The notes under the pieces were generated by a model. That model saw nothing but the letters and a program-made list of their open reading frames with translations, was not told where the DNA came from and made no database searches. The position numbers and the translations under genes were made by a program. Below, piece by piece: positions 47,553-57,128 of a stretch of DNA of 64,000 bases. Origin of the DNA: Pseudomonas sp. B21-015 (GTDB lineage: Bacteria; Pseudomonadota; Gammaproteobacteria; Pseudomonadales; Pseudomonadaceae); assembly GCF_024749285.1 (NCBI RefSeq), contig NZ_CP087196.1, positions 3,534,001 to 3,598,000 of the forward strand, given 5' to 3'. Every line of letters begins with the position of its first letter. The first letter of the stretch is position 1.

Positions 47553-50500
47553 TCAGGCAACCGGCTCCAGCTCGGCGCTGGCAGTCGCGTTGGCATTGGC
47601 ATTGGCAGGCACCACCGCCTGACCGCTCAACGCCAGGTCCAGCAACTCACGGTTGGCCACCGCATACATGGCATAGTCAGTGCCGCTGGCGGCACGGATT
47701 TCCACCAGCATGGCGCGCCAGCGTTCGATCATGCCTTCGTGCTCTTCCATCCACAGCGCCAGGCGTGTTTCCACGTCCTGGGTGCCGTCGCCCTGTTGCA
47801 GGACAGAGATGGTGATCGCACGTTGTTGCCAGTCGACGTCATCGCGGAACGCTTCACGGGCCAGGGCCTGCCAGTTGTTTTCAACCGGCAGGGCGCTGAT
47901 CTGTTGCAGGTACCAGGTGATGTCCAGCGCGCTGCCCACGGCGAAGTAGGCCTTGGCCACGTCCGCTGCGTTCTGGCCGGTCACATCCGAAGCTTCGATG
48001 ATCGGCAGCAAGGTGTACAGGTGAGTGGTGCCTGCAACCATGCGCGCCAGCAACTCAGGTACGCCAGCCGCGACGTAAGCCTGATAACGGGTCTGCCAGC
48101 CTTCGCGGGTAGGGCCTTCCAGCAGTTCGTCGAGCTTGAGGCCCAACGCCGCCAGGTGCGGACCGAAGTGTGCGACGTCACGGGCAGCGTTCTGCTCATT
48201 GCGACGGCTGCGCAGGAACCAGCGTGTAGCACGCCGGCCCAGACGCATCAGCTCGTCCATCAGCTCCAGTTGCACGTCAGCGGAGACCTGGTAGTCCAGG
48301 GCCTCGATCTGACGGAACCAGTGTGGGAGATGGAAAATGTCACGCACGATCACATAAGCACCTGCCACGTTCGCCGGGCTCATGCCGGTCGACTCTTTGA
48401 GTCGTTGAACGAAGGTGATGCCCATGTGGTTGACCAGATCGTTGGCGATCTGAGTGCTGACGATTTCACGCTTCAGACGGTGACGGCGCATGGCGTCGGA
48501 GAACTTGCTCACCAGGGTCGGCGGGAAAGCGGTTTCCATGTCGCGGGTCAGGTAGTCGTCGTCCGGCACCAGGGAGTTGAGCAGCGCTTCCTTGAGGTCG
48601 ATCTTGCTGTAGGAGATCAGCACCGACAGCTCGGCACGGGTCAGGCCATGGCCCGCCGCGACGCGTTCAGCCAGTTGATCTTCGGCCGGCAGGAACTCGA
48701 TGGCGCGATCCAGCTTGCCGCGACCTTCCAGATCGTTCATCAGACGCTTGTATTCGGCAATTCGCGGCAAGGCGCGACGGGCTGCCAGGGACAGTGCCTG
48801 AGTCTGCTTGTAGTTGTTGCCCAAAACCAGACCACCGACTTCGTCGGTCATGCTCGCCAGCAACTGGTTACGTTGCTTGTCGGTCATGTCGCCGGCCTGA
48901 ACCACTTCGTTCAGCAGGATCTTGATGTTCACTTCGTGGTCGGAGCAGTCCACGCCACCGGCGTTGTCGATGAAGTCGGTGTTGGAACCGCCACCATTGA
49001 GGCCGAATTCGACACGACCCAATTGGGTCATACCGAGGTTACCGCCCTCGCCCACGACTTTGCAGCGCAGTTCGTTGCCGTTCACGCGCAGTGCATCGTT
49101 GGCCTTGTCGCCGACATCGGCGTGGCTTTCGCTGCTGGCTTTGACGTAAGTACCGATACCGCCGTTCCACAACAGGTCTACCGGCGCCTTGAGCAAGGCG
49201 TTCAGCAGTTCGGTCGGGGTCAGCTTGTCAGCCTGAATGTCGAAGCGCTCTTTCATCTGCGGGGAAATCGCGATGCTTTTTGCGCTGCGCGAGAAGATCC
49301 CGCCGCCTTCGGACATGATGCTGGTGTCGTAGTCCGACCAGGCCGAACGCGGCAGGTCGAACAGGCGCTGACGCTCGGCGAAGCTGTTGGCAGGCTCCGG
49401 ATTCGGGTCGATGAAGATGTGCAGGTGGTTGAACGCGGCCACCAGTTGCAACGTCTCGGACATCAACAGGCCGTTACCGAATACGTCACCGGCCATGTCG
49501 CCGACGCCGACTACAGTGATGCTGTCTTTCTGAACATTGATGCCGCGCTCGCGGAAGTGGCGTTGTACGCCGACCCACGCGCCCTTGGCGGTGATACCCA
49601 TCTTCTTGTGGTCGTAACCGGCCGAGCCGCCGGACGCAAAGGCGTCGCCGAGCCAGAAGCCGTAGTCGATGGCGATGCCGTTGGCGATGTCGGAGAAGGT
49701 CGCAGTGCCCTTGTCCGCCGCCACCACCAGGTACGGGTCATCGTCGTCATGACGCACGACGTTGGCCGGCGGTACCAGCGCGCCGTCTTTCAGGTTGTCG
49801 GTGATGTCCAGCAGGCCCGAGATGAAGATGCGGTAGCAGGCGATGCCCTCGGCCGCGATCTCGTCACGGCTGCCGCCCAGTGGCAGGCGACGCGGCAGGA
49901 AGCCACCCTTCGCACCCACTGGCACGATGACCGAGTTCTTCACTTGCTGGGCTTTTACCAGGCCCAGGACTTCGGTGCGGAAGTCTTCTTCACGGTCGGA
50001 CCAGCGCAGACCGCCGCGAGCCACGTTGCCGAAACGCAGATGCACGCCTTCGACGCGAGGCGAATAAACGAAGATTTCGAACTTCGGAACCGGCTTCGGC
50101 AGCTCTGGAATCTGGTGCGGGTTGAACTTGAAGCTGAAGTAGGACTTGTTCTGACCGTTGGCGTCGGTCTGGTAGAAGTTGGTCCGCAGGGTCGCTTTGA
50201 TCAGGTCCAGGTAACGACGCAGGATGCGGTCTTCGTTCAGCACCTGGACATCGTCCAGTGCCGCCAGAATCGCGTGTTCCAGACGTTGCTGCTTGTCTTC
50301 CAGATCGTCACTGGCCAGCTTGCGCGCCAGGTAGAAACGGGTCTTGAACAACCGGGTCAACTCGCGAGCGATGTCAGTGTGGTTGTTCAGGGTGCTGGCG
50401 ATATAACCCAGGTCGAAGCCCAGACGGATCTGCTTCATGTAACGGGCGTAAGCACGCAGCAGCGCCACATCGCGCCATGGCAGGCCGGCGGTCAGTACCA

Positions 50501-52466
50501 GACGGTTGAAGGCATCGTTCTCGGCATCGCCACGCACGATGTGGACGAAGGCGTCCTGCAAGGTGTCGTTGAGTTGCTGGATGTCGAGTTCCAGGCCTTC
50601 GGCGGCGGTGAACGCGAAGTCGTGAATCCAGAACTCACGGCCGCTGTTGTGGCGCAGGCGATACGGGAACTCACCCAGCACGCGCAGACCAAGGTTTTCC
50701 AGGATCGGCAACACGTCGGACAACGCCAGCGGGGTATCGGCGTGATAAAGCTTGCAGTGTAGCTCGCGCTGACCGGAGACCTGACCCAGTGGCTGATAGA
50801 AGCTCATCACCAGCGGATTGGATTCTTTCAGGCTCAGCAGGTGCTGCATGTCGACCACAGCCGAGTGGGCGGCGAAACGCTCGCGGTAACCGGCCGGGAA
50901 GCCTTTCGGGAAGTCGGCCAGCACGTTGGTGCCCTGGGCTTCGCCGAAGCTCTCGACCACCAGGCTCGCGTAGTCGTCCTGCCAGCTGCGGCAGGCCTGC
51001 ACCACTTCTTTTTCCAGCAGAACCGGGTCGATGTCCAGACGGTTCTTCGGGTCGACCCGCAGAATCAGCTGCACACGGGCCAGCACGGATTCGGAGAAGA
51101 AGGTCCAGAACTCGCAGTCCGAGGCTTTCAGGCGATCCATCAGCACTTGCTGGATCTTCTGGCGCACCTCGGTGGAGTAGATGTCACGCGGCACGTAGGC
51201 CAGGCAGTAGCAGAAACGGCCGTACGGGTCTTTGCGCAGGAACACGCGGATCTTGTTGCGTTCCTGGATCTGCACGATCGACATCACGGTGGTGAACAGC
51301 TCGTCCACCGGGGTCTGGAACAAGTCGTCGCGCGGCAACACTTCAAGCACCTGGGCCAATTCCTTGCCCAAGTGAGCCTTGGCCTGGAAGCCCGAACGCT
51401 GTTCGATGATCTCGACCTTGCGACGGATGTAAGGAATGACCCGCACGCTTTCGCCATACACCGACGAGGTGTACAGGCCCATGAAACGGCATTCCTTGAT
51501 GACCTTGCCATCGGCATCGATCTGGCGGATCGACACGTAATCCGGGTAGGCCGGACGGTGTACACGGCTTGGGTGTGCAGCCTTGGCGAACGACAGCGGC
51601 GTCGGTTCGCGCAGGTAGTTGACGGCGTAGTCTTCGATGCGCAGGTCATCGACGGTCAGGCCGGCACGCAGCAGCTTGGTCAAGCCGAGGAACGAGTTCT
51701 GGTCATATTCGATGTGACCGCCGTTCTGGTCCTCGCCCACCACGAACTCTTCGTAGCCCAGGAAGGTGAAGTGGTTGCCCACCAGCCATTCCAGGAAGCT
51801 CTTGATTTCGAATTTTTCGTCGGCGTCGACGATGAACTGGCTGTTGTCGATGCCTTCGATCATCTCCTGGACCTTGGCTTTCATCGGTTCGAAATCGGCG
51901 ACCGCGACGCGGACTTCACCGAGAACCTGCTCCAGCTCTTTGGTCAGGACATTGAGTTCGGCCGTGTTGGCGCAACGGTCGATTTCCAGGTACATCAGCG
52001 ATTCTTGCAGAATGCCTTCGCCCTGGGTGCCCTTGGGCAGGATTTCCAGCAGCTCGCCCTTGCTGCCGCGACGCACGCTCAACACAGTGGTTTGCAGGGT
52101 ATGAATGCTGTAGCCGCGGCGGTTCAGTTCGGTACGCACCGAGTCCACCAGGAACGGCAGATCGTGATGCAGCACTTCAACCGCGGTGTGGGTCGACTGC
52201 CAGCCGTGGCGTTCGTAATCAGGGTTGTAGACGCGCACTTGCGGATGCGCGTGATCGAAGCGCTCAAGCAGGCGCCACGCAGAAAGGGTGCAGCCGGCGA
52301 GGTCGGACAACCGACGCTGGGTCAGCTCGTCGAGGGAAATGATGCCGAAGAATTGTTCGGCGAACAGCGCCACTTGTGGCAGTGCCTGTTCACTGATGTG
52401 CTGCGCCAGTGCCGCTTGCAGTTGGTGCTGGAAGTCGGCCTTGCTGGCTGCGGTGAAGAACGCCAT
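47553..52466 (-). CDS. gdhB: NAD-specific glutamate dehydrogenase, large type (GdhB)
   Basis: 1637 residues from MAFFTAASKADFQ, with GGAG upstream; the in-frame extension to 52622 is spurious. It belongs to the 180-kDa class of NAD-dependent glutamate dehydrogenases, which convert glutamate to 2-oxoglutarate and ammonia. The long N-terminal half has regulatory (ACT-like) segments (HDLPFLVDSVRTELNRRGYS). The catalytic core holds FGNVARGGLRWSDREEDFRT, VPVGAKGGF and the NAD domain (VVGVGDMAGDVFGNG, VVGEGGNLGMTQLGR). The helical C-terminus includes GLTRAELSVLISYSKIDL. Single-gene unit with its own terminator. Confidence 0.97.
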   Translation of the reverse strand: MAFFTAASKADFQHQLQAALAQHISEQALPQVALFAEQFFGIISLDELTQRRLSDLAGCTLSAWRLLERFDHAHPQVRVYNPDYERHGWQSTHTAVEVLHHDLPFLVDSVRTELNRRGYSIHTLQTTVLSVRRGSKGELLEILPKGTQGEGILQESLMYLEIDRCANTAELNVLTKELEQVLGEVRVAVADFEPMKAKVQEMIEGIDNSQFIVDADEKFEIKSFLEWLVGNHFTFLGYEEFVVGEDQNGGHIEYDQNSFLGLTKLLRAGLTVDDLRIEDYAVNYLREPTPLSFAKAAHPSRVHRPAYPDYVSIRQIDADGKVIKECRFMGLYTSSVYGESVRVIPYIRRKVEIIEQRSGFQAKAHLGKELAQVLEVLPRDDLFQTPVDELFTTVMSIVQIQERNKIRVFLRKDPYGRFCYCLAYVPRDIYSTEVRQKIQQVLMDRLKASDCEFWTFFSESVLARVQLILRVDPKNRLDIDPVLLEKEVVQACRSWQDDYASLVVESFGEAQGTNVLADFPKGFPAGYRERFAAHSAVVDMQHLLSLKESNPLVMSFYQPLGQVSGQRELHCKLYHADTPLALSDVLPILENLGLRVLGEFPYRLRHNSGREFWIHDFAFTAAEGLELDIQQLNDTLQDAFVHIVRGDAENDAFNRLVLTAGLPWRDVALLRAYARYMKQIRLGFDLGYIASTLNNHTDIARELTRLFKTRFYLARKLASDDLEDKQQRLEHAILAALDDVQVLNEDRILRRYLDLIKATLRTNFYQTDANGQNKSYFSFKFNPHQIPELPKPVPKFEIFVYSPRVEGVHLRFGNVARGGLRWSDREEDFRTEVLGLVKAQQVKNSVIVPVGAKGGFLPRRLPLGGSRDEIAAEGIACYRIFISGLLDITDNLKDGALVPPANVVRHDDDDPYLVVAADKGTATFSDIANGIAIDYGFWLGDAFASGGSAGYDHKKMGITAKGAWVGVQRHFRERGINVQKDSITVVGVGDMAGDVFGNGLLMSETLQLVAAFNHLHIFIDPNPEPANSFAERQRLFDLPRSAWSDYDTSIMSEGGGIFSRSAKSIAISPQMKERFDIQADKLTPTELLNALLKAPVDLLWNGGIGTYVKASSESHADVGDKANDALRVNGNELRCKVVGEGGNLGMTQLGRVEFGLNGGGSNTDFIDNAGGVDCSDHEVNIKILLNEVVQAGDMTDKQRNQLLASMTDEVGGLVLGNNYKQTQALSLAARRALPRIAEYKRLMNDLEGRGKLDRAIEFLPAEDQLAERVAAGHGLTRAELSVLISYSKIDLKEALLNSLVPDDDYLTRDMETAFPPTLVSKFSDAMRRHRLKREIVSTQIANDLVNHMGITFVQRLKESTGMSPANVAGAYVIVRDIFHLPHWFRQIEALDYQVSADVQLELMDELMRLGRRATRWFLRSRRNEQNAARDVAHFGPHLAALGLKLDELLEGPTREGWQTRYQAYVAAGVPELLARMVAGTTHLYTLLPIIEASDVTGQNAADVAKAYFAVGSALDITWYLQQISALPVENNWQALAREAFRDDVDWQQRAITISVLQQGDGTQDVETRLALWMEEHEGMIERWRAMLVEIRAASGTDYAMYAVANRELLDLALSGQAVVPANANANATASAELEPVA

Positions 52467-52992
52467 CTGTGGTACTCCGCTTGGGCTTGTTATTGATGGA
52501 AGCGTCGCGTGCAAACCCCTTTCGGGGCAATCCGTCACCCTGTTCCTGAATCTCGGGCAGAGGAAACAGAATGACAGGTGGGTGAAGCTGGACGAGACAC
52601 TCAGGTCACATTCACCTTCCATTGAATGGGCATCTGCAAAAACAACTGCCGGGCTACCCTCTCGAAGCTACCATCGCAGCCATCGACAATGCCCTTACGG
52701 GTGCTCATCCGTTGCGCAGCTTAACGAGTGCGGCAAGGGCCGTGCTTGCAGCGCTGCGACATATTCGGTCATCGGTACGTAACTCGCGGCATGTGCCTCG
52801 AACAACACTAGCAGTCGTGCAGGAAAATGGGGGCTTTATGCCCGGTTTTACGGCACTTGCGTACCAGGAATGACTGGAACGCATCGGATATTCACAACAC
52901 ATCCTCTGACACTCAGTCGAGCAGAAATTTCCGAGGGCTGGCAGAATTGTCTTTTGTCGCGTTCACCACGCTCGCCGAGCCAGGATTTTCCC
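52467..52992. other. Intergenic region between gdhB and the 53-kb hypothetical gene
   Basis: 526 bp, divergent arrangement. It must hold the gdhB promoter on the minus strand. A small hairpin CCCC-TTTC-GGGG lies near 52517-52528. An 84-codon open frame at 52622-52873 starts from TTG without a ribosome site and is not convincing. Nothing else is recognised. Confidence 0.5.
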
Positions 52993-53346
52993 ATGCAAAT
53001 GACAACCGACCTCTTGATCGTCAACCCGTGCGATGACGAAGAAGACAATCTGGCCATGCTCTGCTGCACCAGTGCCGAGGGCGAACTGTTCCTGATGAGC
53101 CGCTTTCCCGATGAGGACGAGCTGGAGATCATCTTCCACGACAAGCCTTCGGCACTGGATGGCGTGAAAGTCACCCTCAGCCCTGACCGCCTGCTGATCG
53201 AAATCGCCGCCGTGGACGCCGATGCGCTGGATGGCAATGATTCGCTGGAAATCCTGCACAGCACCGATGCGCAGGATCTGGCTGAAGTGGAAGAAACCTT
53301 GCAGAACATCCTTAAAGGCACCGGCACTTACATCAGCCAGCTCTAA
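52993..53346 (+). CDS. Small acidic hypothetical protein
   Basis: 117 residues from MQMTTDLLIVNPCDDEEDN, AGGA 7 nt upstream. It is strongly acidic (DEDELEIIFHDKPSALDGVK, DADALDGNDSLEIL), predicted alternating beta strands with a final helix (AEVEETLQNILKGTG). No signal peptide, no known motif. Not recognised. Composition and clean ribosome site argue for a real cytoplasmic protein. Confidence 0.78.
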   Translation: MQMTTDLLIVNPCDDEEDNLAMLCCTSAEGELFLMSRFPDEDELEIIFHDKPSALDGVKVTLSPDRLLIEIAAVDADALDGNDSLEILHSTDAQDLAEVEETLQNILKGTGTYISQL

Positions 53347-53376
53347 GCCTTGGAGTCTCGGGTGCCTGAACCTGCC

Positions 53377-53463
53377 TCATCGCGAGCAGGCTCGCTCCCA
53401 CATTTGATCGCATTTTCATATGAGAACCCGGTCACCTGTGGGAGCGAGCCTGCTCGCGATGAG
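53377..53463. repeat. REPIN, GAGCCTGCTCGC head
   Basis: TCATCGCGAGCAGGCTCGCT and AGCGAGCCTGCTCGCGATGA inverted around about 45 bp. Confidence 0.88.
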
Positions 53464-53640
53464 GCCAGCCAGATCACCACCCTGTCCCTCGCCTACAAAT
53501 TTCCAACAGATTTACCCAACAATTCCCGCACTTTGCACAAAATGCCGTTAGTCGGCGCCCCCCGCGATGGATTAAAGTAACGCCCCCAGCCCTGGCGTTA
53601 TTCGAACGTCTTCGGTCACCCTTTCCAGGAACAGTCATCG

Positions 53641-54600
53641 ATGGAACATCGTGAAGCGCTGCTCGCGCTGCGAACCTTTCTTTCAACGCAGATTCTCGGC
53701 CAGGAAAAACTCATCGAGCGTTTGCTCATCGCCTTGCTCGCCGACGGCCACATGCTGGTCGAGGGCGCTCCGGGGCTGGCCAAGACCAAGGCCATCAAAG
53801 AGCTCGCCGAAGGCATCGAAGCACAGTTCCATCGCATCCAGTTCACCCCCGACCTGCTGCCGGCCGACATCACCGGCACGGAAATCTATCGCCCGGAAAC
53901 CGGTAGCTTCGTGTTCCAGCAAGGCCCGATCTTCCACAACCTGGTGCTGGCGGACGAAATCAACCGTGCCCCGGCCAAGGTCCAGTCGGCCCTGCTCGAA
54001 GCCATGGGCGAACGCCAGGTCAGTGTCGGGCGCAGCACCTACGAGCTGTCGCCGCTGTTTCTGGTCATGGCCACACAAAACCCCATCGAGCAGGAAGGCA
54101 CCTACCCGTTGCCCGAAGCCCAGCTCGACCGCTTTCTGATGCACGTGAAAATCGGCTTCCCCGACGCCGCCGTCGAACGCCGGATTCTGCAACAGGCCCG
54201 CGGCGAAGCGCTGCACGGTGAAACCAAACCCGAACGCCGGGTCAGCCAGCAGGCGATCTTCGCCGCGCGCAAGGAAATTCTCGGTTTGTACATGGCCGAC
54301 GCCGTGGAGGAGTACCTGGTGCAACTGGTCATGGCCACACGCATCCCGGCCAAGTTCGACCCGGAAATGGCCGAATGGATCGCCTACGGTGCCAGCCCGC
54401 GCGGCTCCATCGCCCTCGACCGTTGCGCCCGTGCCCACGCCTGGCTCGCCGGTCGCGACTTCGTCAGCCCGGAAGACATTCAGGCGGTGCTGTTCGATGT
54501 GTTGCGCCACCGCATCATTCTTTCCTTTGAAGCCGAAGCCGCTGGCATCGACCAGGACCGGGTGGTCCAGCGGATTCTCGACGTCGTAGCCGTCGCTTGA
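53641..54600 (+). CDS. MoxR family AAA+ ATPase
   Basis: 319 residues. Walker A (VEGAPGLAKTKAIK), Walker B (NLVLADEINRAPAKVQ) and sensor 1 (LVMATQNPIEQEGTYPLPEA) are all present, followed by the helical lid. MoxR ATPases act as chaperones that load metals or assemble complexes together with VWA-domain partners. It heads a six-gene Bat-type operon (DUF58, DUF4381, BatA, BatB/C, BatD), with the next start only a few bases on. Confidence 0.95.
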   Translation: MEHREALLALRTFLSTQILGQEKLIERLLIALLADGHMLVEGAPGLAKTKAIKELAEGIEAQFHRIQFTPDLLPADITGTEIYRPETGSFVFQQGPIFHNLVLADEINRAPAKVQSALLEAMGERQVSVGRSTYELSPLFLVMATQNPIEQEGTYPLPEAQLDRFLMHVKIGFPDAAVERRILQQARGEALHGETKPERRVSQQAIFAARKEILGLYMADAVEEYLVQLVMATRIPAKFDPEMAEWIAYGASPRGSIALDRCARAHAWLAGRDFVSPEDIQAVLFDVLRHRIILSFEAEAAGIDQDRVVQRILDVVAVA

Positions 54601-54605
54601 CCCCC

Positions 54606-55550
54606 ATGAACGCCCTCCTGCCGCCCGAGCCGGGCATCCGTGTCAGCCTCGCCGAGCTGATCGAGATGCGCCATCGCGTGCGCGAAGTCCAGCTGTTTTC
54701 CACGCCGAGCCAGCGCAGCCCACTGATCGGCCTGCACCACTCAAAACTGCGCGGGCGCGGGGTGGACTTCGATCAGGTGCGGGTCTATCAGGCCGGCGAT
54801 GACGTGCGCAGCATTGACTGGCGTGTCACCGCCCGGACCCAGGAACCGCACACCAAGCTGTTCCATGAAGAACGCGAGCGACCGATCTTCATCATGGTCG
54901 AACAGAGCTGCCGGCTGTTTTTTGGCTCCGGGCTGATGTTCAAGTCGGTGCTCGCCGCCCAGGCGGCGAGCCTGATTGGCTGGGCCGCGTTGGGCCATAA
55001 CGACCGGGTCGGTGGGCTGGTGTTCGGCGACGACGAGCACTACGAGATCAAACCGCGACGCAGCAAACAGAGCCTGCTGCAATTGCTCAACCGGCTGGTG
55101 CGGGTCAATCAGTCGCTGCACACCGAACGCGAGCCGGACCGCGGCGCCTTCGGCATTGCCTTGCGCCGCGCCCGGGAAGTATTGCGCCCCGGCAGCCTGG
55201 TGATCGTGATCTGCGACGAACGCGCGTTGTCGGACGGTGCCGAGCAGCAACTGAGCCTGTTGTCGCGCCATTGCGACCTGCTGCTGCTGCCCGTGTCCGA
55301 TCCGCTGGATCACGCCCTGCCCGCCGCGGGGCTTTTACGCTTCGCGGAACGGGGTGCGCAGCTGGAACTCGACACGCTGAATTTCGACTTGCGCCAGGCC
55401 TATCGCGCACAAGCGGAAGCGCGCATCGACCGCTGGGAGCTGCTGGCGCAAAAGCTGCGGGTGTTGCTGATGCCGTTGAGCACCCAAAGCGAAATGGTCG
55501 AGCAATTGCGCGAATACCTGAACCCACAACGTCCGGGGAAAGGTCGATGA
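54606..55550 (+). CDS. DUF58 domain protein
   Basis: 314 residues. The DUF58 hallmark is GRGVDFDQVRVYQAGDDVRS with IDWRVTARTQEPHTKLFHEE, then a degenerate VWA-like segment (RPIFIMVEQSCRLFFGSG). It is cytoplasmic, unlike the following membrane proteins. ATG at 54606 is preferred; a TTG at 54597 overlapping the moxR stop is the alternative. Partner of the MoxR ATPase. Confidence 0.92.
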   Translation: MNALLPPEPGIRVSLAELIEMRHRVREVQLFSTPSQRSPLIGLHHSKLRGRGVDFDQVRVYQAGDDVRSIDWRVTARTQEPHTKLFHEERERPIFIMVEQSCRLFFGSGLMFKSVLAAQAASLIGWAALGHNDRVGGLVFGDDEHYEIKPRRSKQSLLQLLNRLVRVNQSLHTEREPDRGAFGIALRRAREVLRPGSLVIVICDERALSDGAEQQLSLLSRHCDLLLLPVSDPLDHALPAAGLLRFAERGAQLELDTLNFDLRQAYRAQAEARIDRWELLAQKLRVLLMPLSTQSEMVEQLREYLNPQRPGKGR

Positions 55551-56041
55551 GCAGCCTCGATCAACTGCAACCGCTGATTTCCCCGCCACCGATCGGCTTC
55601 TGGCCACCGGCGCCGGGCTGGTGGCTGCTGCTGTTATTGCTGCCATTGATCGGTTTCGGCCTGTGGCAGTTGCGCCGTTTCATCCCGAACAAGCGCCCTG
55701 TCGTGCGCGCCGAACAACCGCTGGACCCGGTGCGTCTCGCCGCCCTGGCCGAGCTCGCCCGGATGCCCAAGCCCTACGACGGCGCCCCGGCCGGTGCCTG
55801 GCTGCAGCAACTCAACGGCTTGCTCAAACGCCTGTGCCGCAACCATTACCCCTACAGCCAGAGCCATACTCTTAACGGGCGCAAATGGCTGGCGTTCCTC
55901 GACAACCGCTGCCCGGCCGCCGGCCTCACGCGCTGGATGGTGCTGGTGGAAGGCGCCTACAAACCCGAATGCAAACTCGACGACAAAGCCATCGCCGGCC
56001 TGACTCAAGCCGTCGACACCTGGATTCGCAAACATGTTTGA
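55547..56041 (+). CDS. DUF4381 domain membrane protein
   Basis: 164 residues, start overlapping the previous stop (ATGA). The pattern is LQPLISPPPIGFWPPAPGWW, then one membrane helix (WLLLLLLPLIGFGLWQLRRF) and a helical cytoplasmic domain (LQQLNGLLKRLCRNHYPYSQ). This is the small middle protein of Pseudomonas Bat operons. It overlaps batA by 8 nt. Confidence 0.9.
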   Translation: MSSLDQLQPLISPPPIGFWPPAPGWWLLLLLLPLIGFGLWQLRRFIPNKRPVVRAEQPLDPVRLAALAELARMPKPYDGAPAGAWLQQLNGLLKRLCRNHYPYSQSHTLNGRKWLAFLDNRCPAAGLTRWMVLVEGAYKPECKLDDKAIAGLTQAVDTWIRKHV

Positions 56042-57128
56042 GTTCGCCTGGCCGTGGATCTTTGCCCTGCTGCCGCTGCCCTGGCTGATGCGGGTGCTGC
56101 TGCCGGTGGCCGACAGTGGCGAGCCGGCGCTCAAGGTCAGCTTCCTCAGCGACCTAGAAGGCCTCGCTCGCCGCCGCGCCCGGGCCAACCTGCCGGCCTG
56201 GCGCCAGCAAGCCCCGTTCATTTTGCTGTGGCTGTTGCTGCTGATCGCCGCGGCGCGCCCGCAATGGCTCGGCGACCCTCTACCGATTGCCGCCAGTGGC
56301 CGCGACCTGCTGGTGGCGGTGGACGTGTCCGGCTCGATGGATTTTCCCGACATGCAGTGGCAGGACGAAGACGTCAGCCGACTGTCATTGGTGCAGCATT
56401 TGCTCGGTGATTTTCTCGAAAGTCGCGACGGCGATCGCGTCGGGTTGATCCTGTTCGGCAGTCAGGCCTATCTGCAAGCGCCGCTGACCTTCGACCGACA
56501 CACCGTGCGGGTGTGGCTCGACGAAGCGCGGATCGGCATCGCCGGCAAGAACACCGCCATCGGCGACGCCATCGGCCTGGCCCTCAAACGCCTGCGCCAG
56601 CGCCCGGCACAAAGCCGCGTGCTGATTCTGGTCACCGACGGCGCCAACAACGGCGGCGAAATCGATCCGCTGACCGCCGCACGCCTGGCGGCTAATGAAG
56701 GCGTGAAAATCTACCCGATCGGTATCGGTGCCGATCCGGAACAAAGCGGCACCCTGGGCTTCCTGGGCACCAACCCGAGCCTGGACCTCGACGAACCCGC
56801 CTTGAAAGCCATCGCCGAAGCCACCGGTGGCCAGTATTTCCGCGCCCACGACGGCCAGGAATTGCAGGCGATCAAGCGCACCCTCGACAAACTGGAACCG
56901 GTGACCCAGCAACCCACTCAGGCCCGCCCGGCCCAGGCGTTGTATCACTGGCCGTTGGCGATGGCGCTGCTGTTGAGCATGCTGCTGGTGATCCGCGAGC
57001 GCTGGCCGGATAACCCGTTGCAACGGCTGTTTACCAAGGAGCTGTTTACAAAAGAGCGGTTTCTGCAAAAGCAACTGCCCGACTGGCGTCAGCGGCTCAA
57101 ACGCCTGCGTCTGCGGAGGCGTCGATGA
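56034..57128 (+). CDS. BatA-type VWA domain membrane protein
   Basis: 364 residues. N-terminal helices (FAWPWIFALLPLPWLMRVLL; APFILLWLLLLIAAARPQWL), then a VWA domain with a complete MIDAS motif DVSGSM at residues 97-102, VGLILFGSQAYLQAPLTFDR and LVTDGANNGGEIDPLTA. A C-terminal helix follows (WPLAMALLLSMLLVI), then a basic tail. The metal site suggests it is the ligand-binding member, working with MoxR and BatD. Confidence 0.93.
   Translation: MFEFAWPWIFALLPLPWLMRVLLPVADSGEPALKVSFLSDLEGLARRRARANLPAWRQQAPFILLWLLLLIAAARPQWLGDPLPIAASGRDLLVAVDVSGSMDFPDMQWQDEDVSRLSLVQHLLGDFLESRDGDRVGLILFGSQAYLQAPLTFDRHTVRVWLDEARIGIAGKNTAIGDAIGLALKRLRQRPAQSRVLILVTDGANNGGEIDPLTAARLAANEGVKIYPIGIGADPEQSGTLGFLGTNPSLDLDEPALKAIAEATGGQYFRAHDGQELQAIKRTLDKLEPVTQQPTQARPAQALYHWPLAMALLLSMLLVIRERWPDNPLQRLFTKELFTKERFLQKQLPDWRQRLKRLRLRRRR

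Noticed and set aside
52622..52873. 84-codon frame in the gap upstream of gdhB
   Set aside because: It starts with TTG, has no ribosome site, no motif and an atypical composition.
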